From CAYLLT01 sp964591605 (lineage in GTDB: Bacteria; Planctomycetota; Phycisphaerae; UBA1845; PWPN01), in assembly GCA_964591605.1 (NCBI GenBank), contig CAZQEN010000188.1, positions 1 to 14,462 of the forward strand: DNA of 14,462 nt. The letters are read 5' to 3'. A program made the position numbers and the translations under genes. Positions 6,722 through 14,186 of this stretch are shown here, in pieces (positions within the stretch are counted from its first letter, which is position 1; each line of letters opens with the position of its first letter). The notes below the pieces were generated by a model. That model saw nothing but the letters and a program-made list of their open reading frames with translations. It was not told where the DNA came from and did not search any database.

Positions 6722-8773
6722 ATGACGCAGCAGGCTCAACAGACACATCCCGACGGCACCGGCCTCATCGCGCTGGATCCGTGGCTCGAGCCGTATGCCG
6801 ATGCACTGAGGCACCGCTACGCCCGGTATCGCCAGCGGCTCGAGGAGATCATCGCCGCGGAAGGCTCGCTGGAGCGGTTCAGTTGCGGGCACGAATACTT
6901 CGGGTTCAACCGCGGCGAGCGCGACGGCCAGCCCGGCATCTGGTACCGCGAATGGGCGCCGGGGGCCCAGGGGCTCTACCTCACCGGCGACTTCAACTCC
7001 TGGGACCGCCGCGACCATCCGCTCACGCGCGACGAGTTCGGCGTCTGGAGCATCTTCCTGCCCGCCGATCCGTACGATCATCGCCTCCTGCACCGCAGCC
7101 GCGTGAAGGTGCACGTCGTCAGCTCACTGGGAGCGATGGACCGGATTCCCGCCTACATCAGGCGGGCCGTCTACGAGCCCGACGCCAACGCCTACACCGG
7201 GCAGTACTGGGAGCCGGAAAGCCCGTACGAATGGCGTCACCCCGTGCCGACGCTCACGGGCGGCCTGCGCGTCTACGAGGCCCACGTGGGCATGGCTACG
7301 CAGGAGCACAAGGTCGGCACGTACCGCGAATTCACGCAGACCGTTCTCGGGTGGATCAAGTACTGCGGCTACAACGCCGTGCAGCTCATGGCCATCCAGG
7401 AGCATCCGTACTACGGCTCGTTCGGCTATCACGTCAGCAACTTCTTTGCCGCTTCGTCGCGTTTCGGCACGCCCGAGGAGCTCAAGGAGCTCATCGACAC
7501 CGCCCACGGCATGGGCCTGCTCGTGCTGATGGACATCGTGCACAGCCACGCGGTCAAGAACATTTACGACGGGCTCAATCTGCTGGACGGCACCGATCAC
7601 CAGTACTTTCACAGCGGCCCCCGCGGCCAGCACCCCTCGTGGGATTCGCTGCTGTTTGACTACAGCAAGTGGGAGGTGCTGCGCTTCCTGCTGAGCAACG
7701 TGCGCTTCTGGCTCGAAGAGTACGGTTTCGACGGATTCCGATTCGACGGCGTGACGAGCATGATGTATCTCGATCACGGCCTGGGCAAGCCGTTCACGTC
7801 CTACGACGACTACCTGCGCTTCGGGCTCGACGAAGACGCCATCACGTACCTGCAGCTCGCCAATCAGGTCGCACACCAGGCCAACCCGCAGTGCATCACC
7901 ATCGCCGAGGACGTCTCCGGCATGGTCGGCATCGCCCGCCCCGTCGACGAAGGCGGGATCGGCTTCGACTACCGTCTCGCCATGGGCATCCCCGACTACT
8001 GGATCAAGATCCTCAAGGAGAAGCGCGACGAAGAGTGGTCGATGAGCGAGATCTACCACACGCTCACGAATCGCCGGGCGCACGAGAAGCACGTCGGGTA
8101 CGCCGAGAGCCACGACCAGGCCCTCGTCGGCGACAAAACCATCGCCTTTCGCCTCATGGACGCCGACATGTACTGGCTCATGAGCAAGGGCACGCCCGAG
8201 AACATCGTCATCGAGCGCGGCCTGGCCCTGCACAAGATGATCCGGCTCATCACGTTCGCGCTGGGGGGCGAGGGCTACCTCAACTTCATGGGTAACGAGT
8301 TCGGCCACCCCGAGTGGATCGACTTCCCGCGCGAGGGCAACCAGTTCTCCTACAAGTATGCCCGGCGGCAGTGGTCGCTGGTGCACGATCCGACGCTGCG
8401 CTACCGCGACCTGGCCGCGTTTGACCAGGCGATGGTCCAGCTTGACCCGCAGCATGAGCTTCTCGAAGCGGGGCCCGCGGAGCAGCTCTACGTGCACGAC
8501 GAGCAGAAGCTGCTGATCTTCCGCCGCAGCGACCTGATCTTCGCGTTCAACTTCCACCCGACCGCGTCGTACGCGGACTTTCGCGTTGGCGTCCCCGACC
8601 CGCTGGATTACCGCGTCGCCCTCAACACGGACGACTTCTGGTTCGGCGGCCACGGGATCGTCGCCCCCGGCCAGGTTTACCCGCGCCAGCCAGTGCCCTA
8701 CCACATGCGTGGGCAGAGCCTCCAGATGTATCTGCCCGCACGCACCGCCCAGGTGCTGGCCCCCACACGGTGA
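6722..8773 (+). CDS. glgB: 1,4-alpha-glucan branching enzyme, eukaryote-like GH13_8 type
   Basis: A 683-residue cytoplasmic enzyme that cuts alpha-1,4 glucan and re-attaches the piece in alpha-1,6 linkage, making glycogen branches. The CBM48 module lies at about 70-155 (YREWAPGAQGLYLTGDFNSW) and the catalytic barrel at about 180-560. Catalytic residues are D342 (nucleophile, FRFDGVTSMMY), E396 (acid/base, ITIAEDVSG) and D465 (AESHDQAL). An all-beta C domain follows (about 590-680). Blocks such as KYCGYNAVQLMAIQEHPYYG and YLNFMGNEFGHPEWIDFPRE are near those of animal and plant branching enzymes rather than the commoner bacterial GlgB. The start ATG 6722 has GAGAG about seven nt upstream; an in-frame ATG at 6638 would add 28 unconvincing residues. 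It is the only plus-strand gene, with no other glycogen gene beside it. Confidence 0.95.
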   Translation: MTQQAQQTHPDGTGLIALDPWLEPYADALRHRYARYRQRLEEIIAAEGSLERFSCGHEYFGFNRGERDGQPGIWYREWAPGAQGLYLTGDFNSWDRRDHPLTRDEFGVWSIFLPADPYDHRLLHRSRVKVHVVSSLGAMDRIPAYIRRAVYEPDANAYTGQYWEPESPYEWRHPVPTLTGGLRVYEAHVGMATQEHKVGTYREFTQTVLGWIKYCGYNAVQLMAIQEHPYYGSFGYHVSNFFAASSRFGTPEELKELIDTAHGMGLLVLMDIVHSHAVKNIYDGLNLLDGTDHQYFHSGPRGQHPSWDSLLFDYSKWEVLRFLLSNVRFWLEEYGFDGFRFDGVTSMMYLDHGLGKPFTSYDDYLRFGLDEDAITYLQLANQVAHQANPQCITIAEDVSGMVGIARPVDEGGIGFDYRLAMGIPDYWIKILKEKRDEEWSMSEIYHTLTNRRAHEKHVGYAESHDQALVGDKTIAFRLMDADMYWLMSKGTPENIVIERGLALHKMIRLITFALGGEGYLNFMGNEFGHPEWIDFPREGNQFSYKYARRQWSLVHDPTLRYRDLAAFDQAMVQLDPQHELLEAGPAEQLYVHDEQKLLIFRRSDLIFAFNFHPTASYADFRVGVPDPLDYRVALNTDDFWFGGHGIVAPGQVYPRQPVPYHMRGQSLQMYLPARTAQVLAPTR

Positions 8774-8814
8774 AGACCGCTTTGATTCGGGCGGGCAGCC
8801 CCGCGGCACTTCCT

Positions 8815-8907
8815 GACGCATGCGGTGTGACTGCGTCCCCGGAGGCCCAAGTATGGTGTCCGGGCCAGGCGGATCCCGCCTGCACCGTGCAGCCGGGACG
8901 GCTGCAC
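8815..8907. repeat. Cluster of three inverted repeats downstream of glgB
   Basis: Three perfect stems occur in 93 bp: GACGCA/TGCGTC (8815-8820 with 8832-8837), AGGCGG/CCGCCT around an ATC loop (8867-8881), and GTGCAGCCG/CGGCTGCAC around a GGA loop (8887-8907). They fill the gap between two convergent genes, where they may stop transcription from both sides or belong to a dispersed palindromic repeat family. Confidence 0.7.
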
Positions 8908-8919
8908 CACAAGAGCGCC

Positions 8920-8951
8920 GCAGCGCGGACAGGAAGCCTGCTCCGCGCTGC
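8920..8951. terminator. Long hairpin, candidate bidirectional terminator
   Basis: GCAGCGCGGA (8920-8929) pairs perfectly with TCCGCGCTGC (8942-8951). Inside it CAGG (8930-8933) pairs with CCTG (8937-8940), leaving one bulged C (8941) and an AAG loop: 14 base pairs in all. It lies 147 bp past glgB and 25 bp past the propeller gene stop. There is no T-run, so if it terminates it would do so by an unconventional or Rho-assisted route. Confidence 0.45.
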
Positions 8952-8975
8952 ACCCCTGCGGCGTCTCGCGATGCG

Positions 8976-10046
8976 TCAGTTGGCGCGCCAGGCGATCGGG
9001 ACCACCAGCTCGTGCATGTCATACGTGGCGTTGAAGGAGCGGCTGCCGTCGGCCGACGCCAGGTAGACATTCAGATCAGCCGGCGCGAGCGGGTCAGGCA
9101 TGTTCTCGGGCGACAGCGCGGCATAGGCCAGGTGCTCGCCGGTGGACGAATACGCCGCGGAATCGAGGAGCAGTTTGCCGGCCCGGTCGGCGAGTATGTA
9201 CTGTGCATCGCTGCCGTCCGGGTGAATGGTCACGAGCGCGCCGAACGGTGCCGATACTTCGAAGGCGATGCGATCCCCGCGCGGCGACCAGACCGGATCC
9301 CGCGCCCGGCCGTCAAAGAGCGGGCGCGTCCGGCCGTCCGTCAGATCATGGACGAAGAGGCGTTGCGGAGTGGACTCGATGACCAGCGACCGGCCGTCGG
9401 GCGACCAGTCATAGCTGTAGATGTTCGGAGAATGTTCTGGAGTCCAGTCAAGATCGGACTCGCGGATGAGCTCCAGGGCCAGCAAGGGCCGCCGGGGCGA
9501 TTCGACCAGCCGGCAGGGAACACCCGCCTCGTCGCAGACGAGCTCGGCCACGTAAATGCCGCCCTCCACGACCTTTCCATCGAGCCAGCGGCGGCCCACC
9601 CATGACACGAGGCGGTCCTGGCCGTGACGCGGCCAGCGCTGGGTCTGGGGGGCCACCTCGATGTCGGCGCCATCAGTCAGTTGAACGACCTGGCCGAGTT
9701 CGCTGACGACGCACAGGCCCACGCACTCGCGGCCGTCATCGCCGGTCCGAGCCGGGACGCTTCGCGTCGTGAGGAACCAGCGGACGCCGCCATGCAGGTG
9801 GTGGCTGGGCTCTCCGCTGACCGCCTCGGGCAGCCGGCGGGTCTGGCCGCTGGCCAGGTTGCGCGCCCAGACATCGCGGGGGCCTCCCATGCGGCGGAAA
9901 TAGAGCGTGCCGGAGCGATACAGGCTGGCATGGTCGGTCGAGTCGATCCGGGCGCGCGATCCCGCGTGCTCCCGTGCCTCCTGCCGGCCCACCAGAATGA
10001 AAACCGTCAGAACGACGGCGATCAGAGAGAGCGAAGTACCTTTCAT
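8976..10046 (-). CDS. Exported TolB-like beta-propeller protein
   Basis: A 356-residue protein with an N-terminal hydrophobic segment (about residues 5-20, LSLIAVVLTVFILVG) acting as a signal peptide or anchor, so the body is probably outside the cytoplasmic membrane. The body is beta-rich and has PD40/WD40-like propeller blades of the TolB type, clearest at 209-225 (YSYDWSPDGRSLVIES), 248-264 (DPVWSPRGDRIAFEVS) and 294-311 (SAAYSSTGEHLAYAA). Such propellers bind partner proteins or ligands; no catalytic residues are recognisable. About 150 residues before the first clear blade are probably degenerate blades. Start ATG has GGAG seven nt upstream, and a TATAAG lies 24 bp upstream. It follows the kinase gene on the same strand after 280 bp, so it could belong to the same regulon, but nothing in the sequence proves this. 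Confidence 0.75.
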   Translation of the reverse strand: MKGTSLSLIAVVLTVFILVGRQEAREHAGSRARIDSTDHASLYRSGTLYFRRMGGPRDVWARNLASGQTRRLPEAVSGEPSHHLHGGVRWFLTTRSVPARTGDDGRECVGLCVVSELGQVVQLTDGADIEVAPQTQRWPRHGQDRLVSWVGRRWLDGKVVEGGIYVAELVCDEAGVPCRLVESPRRPLLALELIRESDLDWTPEHSPNIYSYDWSPDGRSLVIESTPQRLFVHDLTDGRTRPLFDGRARDPVWSPRGDRIAFEVSAPFGALVTIHPDGSDAQYILADRAGKLLLDSAAYSSTGEHLAYAALSPENMPDPLAPADLNVYLASADGSRSFNATYDMHELVVPIAWRAN

Positions 10047-10326
10047 GGCCTGACTCCTGGCCCGACCCCTTATAGACGCCGCTGAAGCGAGTTTGTTTCA
10101 CACACATTCGCTTTTCTGCGGGGGCCGGAGCATTCCGAGGTATCAACTGCAAAGGACACCGCATCCGAGACAGGGGTTTCAGGAACTTGCGGGCATGAGA
10201 ACGGGTCTCAGATCCACCGGCGGAGGGGGTTGTGTATGGGAAGGCCTGCCGGGGCAGAGGTACAGGCGGGGCCGCGGCGATACTGGTCTGCGCACAGTGG
10301 AACTGTACGGGCCGGCATCGAGCCGC
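10047..10326. other. Intergenic region between kinase and propeller genes
   Basis: No credible gene. Near the propeller gene, a -10-like TATAAG (10074-10069, minus strand) is a possible promoter without a matching -35. I found no clear intrinsic terminator for the kinase gene. Confidence 0.4.
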
Positions 10327-13300
10327 TCAGAAGGCGGGTCGTGAGGCGGCCGGCCGTTCCAGCCATCGGAGGCGATAACCCGCCAGATTGCCTGACAGAT
10401 GGCAGTTCGGGACGCGGCCCAGCTCGGCGGCCCGCTGATACGCGTCGCGTGCCTCGTCAGGGCGGCCCTCGATCTCCATGCGCAGGCCGACGTAGTACCA
10501 GGGCAGGCAACTGACCTGGCCCAGGCACATCGCACGGCTCTGCCAGCGCGCGGTGTACTGCTCGGCGGTGATGCGATCGAGGAAGTAGGCGGCGGTCCAT
10601 ACGTCGGGGTTTCCCTCGCGCTGGAGGTGCGCGGGCGTGGGGTACGGTGCGAGCACCTTCTCGAAGGCCTGGCGGGCCTGGTCGCGCCGGCCGCACGCGA
10701 GCAGCGCGATGCCCAGCGACTTGTTGAAGGCCGGCGACTCGCCGCCGAGAGCGATGGCCTCCCGGATGACCGGAATGGCGCGGTCCGGCTGGTCGGCGAG
10801 GATGAGAAAGTCCGCATACATGAGCATGGGCAGCGGACTGCGGGGAATCCCGCCCGCATCGAGGCGGCGCACGCGCTCGACCGCCTGGGCCACACCCGCC
10901 ACCGACTGCTTGCTGGGGACCACCAGAGCAGCGAGGGGGAGCAGGTCCTCGACGGCCCGGATATGGCTCAGAGAGGTTTCAAGTTCCTTGCGCCATCCGG
11001 GTTCATCGGGGAAGTCGATGACCAGCAGGGCCGTCAGTTCGAGGGCGCTGCGATAGGCCTCGTCGGCTTCCTCCAGCCGCCAGCCGATCAGCGTGGTGTT
11101 GCCCTGCTGACGATGGAGGGCGAGCAGGTCGAGCCGGTGTTCAATGGCGGTCGGATTCCGCCGGATCAGGTCCTCCTGGGCGGCGACCGCCTGGTGATAG
11201 GCGTCCTGCCCGCCGAGGCGCCGCAGCGCCAGGCTGACGCCGCTCCAGAGTTCAGCCCGCAGGCCGGGCGACGAGGGAAAACGGCCGGAGTCCTGATCGG
11301 CAAGGGCATTTCCGGATTCCGCCGTGCCGGCGGGGCCTTCGAGCCACAACACTTCGCTCCACCACTTCCGGGTGCGCGCAAGCTCATCGGCGTAAGCAGG
11401 CTCGTCGGGATGGGCCAGGGCGAGCTCCTGCTGCAGGGCGATCGTGCGGTCGGCGGAGCGGCGGGCCTCGTCGTGCCGGCCGAGCTTGAGCTGGACGTCC
11501 GCGAGGTTCCGGCAGATGCGGGCGAGCTGCACGGCGTGCTCAGGCGACTCGGGATAGCGGGTGCGCAGGCCGTCGGACAGGCCGGCGGCCCGCTGCAGCA
11601 CGCGCTGCGATTCCGCGAGCGTGCCGGCGTCGCGCAGGACGAGGGCGTGCAGATCGAGCGCCTCGCAGAGCCGGGCCTGATCTTCGGGCAGCGGGTGGTC
11701 CGGACCGAGCTTCTCAAAAGTGGCGATCGCTTTCTGCACGACCGTCCCGGCGTCGGGATACCGCGTCATCTGCCAGAGCGTGGTGGCGAGATTGAAGTAG
11801 CCCATGCCCAGGCTCCGGGCATACACCGGGGTGTCAGGGCACAGCATCACGAGCCGTTCGAGAATGTCGATGCCTTGACGATAGGCCTGCTCCGCATCGT
11901 GCTCGCGGCCGAGCAGGGCCTGGATGTGACCTACCTGCAGGTAGCATTCGGCACCTTCATGCTGGGCAACCGGGTCGCTGAGCTTCTCGGGCAGGAGCCG
12001 GAGGTGGAACGAGAGCGACTGCTCGAGCAGGTCGCGGCGCAGTTTCGAGAGCAGCGGCACGTTGCGGCTGCGGAACTCCTGCAGCTCGGTCCAGGTCAGC
12101 ATCCGGTCGACGTTGGCGCGGGCGATGCGGAGGGTTTCTTCGGCCCGCTCGAACTGGGCGCGGGCGGCGTTCCGCTGACGCAGGGCAACCCAGACGCTCC
12201 CCGAAAGCCCCACGGTCAGCGCCAGCAGGAAGATCACCGATGTCAGCACGACGGCGCGATGGCGGCGCGACCATTTGGCCAGCCGGTCGACCGCGCTGGG
12301 GGGCTTGGCGAGAATCGGCTTGTCCTGGAGGAAGCGCCGCAGATCTTCGACCATGTCCTGGGCGGTGGGATAGCGGTCATCCGGGCGCTTGGCCATCGCC
12401 TTGCCGACGATGGTCTCGAGCTCGTGCGGGATGCGCCGGTTCACGCGGCGGAGCGGGGCGGGATCTTCGAAGGCGATCTGCCGCATGAGCTCCTGGCGGT
12501 CCTGGCCGTCGAAGGCCGGGCGCAGGGCGAGCACCTCGTAGAGGGTCGCACCCAGCGAATAGATGTCGGTGCGGTGATCGACGGGCACGCGGCTGGCGAG
12601 GGCCTGCTCGGGGCTCATGTAGCGCATGGTGCCGAGGAGATCGCCGGGCATGGTGAGATTCGGGTTCGCCTGGATGAGGGCCAGGCCGAAATCGGTGATC
12701 CACAGGTGCCCGCCCACATCCAGCAGGAGGTTGGAGGGCTTGATGTCACGATGAACCACGCCGTGCTCGTGGGCATACTGCAGGGCGTCGGCGGCCTGCA
12801 GGGCCAGCGTCGCGACGGCGCGGAAGTAGCCGCGGTCACTCGAGACATCGAAGCTCTCGCGGGTCGAGGCTCCGATCGCGGAGGACCGGGCGCTGTCGAT
12901 GGCGGCGGATCGCTGGCCGCTGGGGGCCAGGGTTTCGAGCAGGATCGACGGGCTTCGCGGCGCGTCGGAGGCGTCGTGAAGGCTGGCCAGCTCCCGCAGC
13001 TCCTCGATGACCGTGGAGAACGGCCGGCCGTCGATGAACTGCATCGCGTAGTAGTAAATGCCGCGCTCGGAGCCCAGGGAATAGACCGGCACGATGCTGG
13101 TGTGGTGCAGCGTGGCGGCGGCGTGGGCCTCGTTCTTGAAGCGTTCGAGCTGGCGGGGGTCGAGCACCGCGGCGAAGGGCAGCACCTTCAGGGCGACGCG
13201 GCGGCGGAGCGACTGCTGCTCGGCCTCGTAAACCACGCCCATGCCGCCCCGGCCGATCTCGCGGATGATGCGGTAGTCGCCGAGGGCCTCAAACGGGCGG

Positions 13301-13509
13301 GTCGGCCCGGCGGCGGTCGCGGGGTCACTGCGGGAGAGTGATTGCAGCATGGGCAGCACCTGCCGGATCGTGTCGGCCATCTCGGGGAATCGCTGCGCGT
13401 ATTCCTCGATGCCGGGCTGCTCGCCGAGTTGCAGGCGCTGCGTGAATTCGTCGGCGATCTCACCGAGTTGCGTCTCGATGGCCGACATCTTCGAATGGTT
13501 GCGGATCAT
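10327..13509 (-). CDS. Planctomycete-type membrane Ser/Thr protein kinase with TPR repeats
   Basis: A 1060-residue Hanks-type kinase. Residues 1-80 form the short conserved region often found before planctomycete kinases (GEQPGIEEYAQRFPEMADTI). The kinase domain spans about 84-390: glycine loop IGRGGMGVVYEAE, K108 (VALKVLP), HRDIKPSN with D255, TDFG with D273, SPEQA and a DIYSLGATLYEVL helix. An insert of about 55 residues (170-227) sits before the alpha-E helix. One transmembrane segment (about 418-442) separates it from a C-terminal half with TPR-like repeats (for example near 520, 570, 664, 816, 930 and 1023) that probably lies outside the cytoplasm and binds proteins. ATG 13509 is preferred: GGAG is seven nt upstream. 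It overlaps the sigma factor gene by 50 nt, implying coupled translation and joint function; the kinase may control the sigma factor or its targets (inference). Confidence 0.93.
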   Translation of the reverse strand: MIRNHSKMSAIETQLGEIADEFTQRLQLGEQPGIEEYAQRFPEMADTIRQVLPMLQSLSRSDPATAAGPTRPFEALGDYRIIREIGRGGMGVVYEAEQQSLRRRVALKVLPFAAVLDPRQLERFKNEAHAAATLHHTSIVPVYSLGSERGIYYYAMQFIDGRPFSTVIEELRELASLHDASDAPRSPSILLETLAPSGQRSAAIDSARSSAIGASTRESFDVSSDRGYFRAVATLALQAADALQYAHEHGVVHRDIKPSNLLLDVGGHLWITDFGLALIQANPNLTMPGDLLGTMRYMSPEQALASRVPVDHRTDIYSLGATLYEVLALRPAFDGQDRQELMRQIAFEDPAPLRRVNRRIPHELETIVGKAMAKRPDDRYPTAQDMVEDLRRFLQDKPILAKPPSAVDRLAKWSRRHRAVVLTSVIFLLALTVGLSGSVWVALRQRNAARAQFERAEETLRIARANVDRMLTWTELQEFRSRNVPLLSKLRRDLLEQSLSFHLRLLPEKLSDPVAQHEGAECYLQVGHIQALLGREHDAEQAYRQGIDILERLVMLCPDTPVYARSLGMGYFNLATTLWQMTRYPDAGTVVQKAIATFEKLGPDHPLPEDQARLCEALDLHALVLRDAGTLAESQRVLQRAAGLSDGLRTRYPESPEHAVQLARICRNLADVQLKLGRHDEARRSADRTIALQQELALAHPDEPAYADELARTRKWWSEVLWLEGPAGTAESGNALADQDSGRFPSSPGLRAELWSGVSLALRRLGGQDAYHQAVAAQEDLIRRNPTAIEHRLDLLALHRQQGNTTLIGWRLEEADEAYRSALELTALLVIDFPDEPGWRKELETSLSHIRAVEDLLPLAALVVPSKQSVAGVAQAVERVRRLDAGGIPRSPLPMLMYADFLILADQPDRAIPVIREAIALGGESPAFNKSLGIALLACGRRDQARQAFEKVLAPYPTPAHLQREGNPDVWTAAYFLDRITAEQYTARWQSRAMCLGQVSCLPWYYVGLRMEIEGRPDEARDAYQRAAELGRVPNCHLSGNLAGYRLRWLERPAASRPAF

Positions 13510-14137
13510 GGTGCTGCTCCGCTGCGGGTGCGTCGAGAATGGCCCTGAGCCGAAGAAGCGCCCGGCCGTAGCGTTTGCTGACGGCGGCGGGCTCGATGCC
13601 GAGGGCCTCGGCCACCTCCCGGGTCGAAAGTCCTTCGAGGTTGCGCATGATCAGGACCTCGCGGTCGATATCGGCAAGCTGCTGCATGGCCTCGCGGACA
13701 CGGCGGACGAGTTCCTCCTGCACGACGACCTGGCTGGGGGTCGGGCCGCCGGCGAGGACGTGCTGGGCGAGCTGCAGGGAGGTGTTGTCGGGAAGGGCGA
13801 GTTCCCGCCCCACCGCCCGGCGGCCGGCTTCGATGTGCCGGCGCCGCATCATCAGCAGCCGCTCGTAGGCGATCTGCCGCAGCCAGATGCGAAAGGGCAT
13901 CGGGCGCTGCCGGGTGTACTGGTCGAGGCGTCGGACGGCCTCCATGTGGGCTTCCTGCACGAGGTCGGAGGGGTCCACGCGCTGGCGCAGGCGCGGGTCG
14001 ATGCGCAGATCGAGCATCCGGTGCAGCTCGGCGCGGTGACGCTCGAAGAGCCGGTCGAAGGCATGGACATCGCCGTTACAGGCCTGCTGCAACAGCCGGT
14101 CGCTCTCCAGGGAGTCTTCCGGCAGGGCCGTCATCAT
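13460..14137 (-). CDS. ECF-type RNA polymerase sigma factor
   Basis: A 225-residue sigma-70 family factor with region 2 at about residues 28-105 (DLVQEAHMEAVRRLDQY, then FRIWLRQIAYERLLMMRRR) and region 4 at about 150-205 (MRNLEGLSTREVAEALGIE, then a helix-turn-helix and RYGRALLRLRAIL). It directs RNA polymerase to a set of promoters not visible here. The style matches planctomycete ECF factors that sit beside Ser/Thr kinases; no anti-sigma factor gene is present, so control probably comes through the kinase (inference). The 3' end overlaps the kinase start by 50 nt. The last ~20 residues (EQHHDPQPFEDVG and on) are unlike sigma factors and exist mainly because the overlap is coding in two frames. 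ATG 14137 or 14134 may be the start; the ribosome binding site is 11-14 nt away (see the mini-ORF). Confidence 0.92.
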   Translation of the reverse strand: MMTALPEDSLESDRLLQQACNGDVHAFDRLFERHRAELHRMLDLRIDPRLRQRVDPSDLVQEAHMEAVRRLDQYTRQRPMPFRIWLRQIAYERLLMMRRRHIEAGRRAVGRELALPDNTSLQLAQHVLAGGPTPSQVVVQEELVRRVREAMQQLADIDREVLIMRNLEGLSTREVAEALGIEPAAVSKRYGRALLRLRAILDAPAAEQHHDPQPFEDVGHRDATR

Positions 14138-14145
14138 GCCACCAT
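14134..14145 (-). other. Three-codon mini-ORF overlapping the sigma factor start
   Basis: ATG-GTG-GCA-TGA on the minus strand (14145-14134) sits between a strong AGGAGG (14154-14149) and the sigma gene. Its TGA (14136-14134) overlaps both ATG codons of the sigma start in another frame. Ribosome initiation at the mini-ORF and re-initiation at the overlapping ATG is a possible way to set sigma factor level. It may equally be unused. Confidence 0.3.
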
Positions 14146-14157
14146 GCGCCTCCTCGC

Positions 14158-14186
14158 ATTATAAACTGCAAAACCGGCCGGCTGAA
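14158..14186 (-). promoter_or_regulatory. Promoter-like TATAAT before the sigma factor
   Basis: TATAAT at 14163-14158 (minus strand, context TTTATAATGC) with a weak -35 TTCAGC at 14186-14181 and a 17-bp spacer. If used, transcription would start at about 14151, inside the AGGAGG, which would give an almost leaderless message. Confidence 0.35.

Noticed and set aside
7124..9070. 648-codon open frame on the minus strand, antisense to glgB
   Set aside because: No recognisable motifs; the plus frame is an unmistakable branching enzyme. Long shadows are expected at this GC content.
10399..13341. 980-codon open frame on the plus strand, antisense to the kinase
   Set aside because: It mirrors the GC-rich kinase gene; its protein shows no domain, while the minus frame has all kinase motifs.
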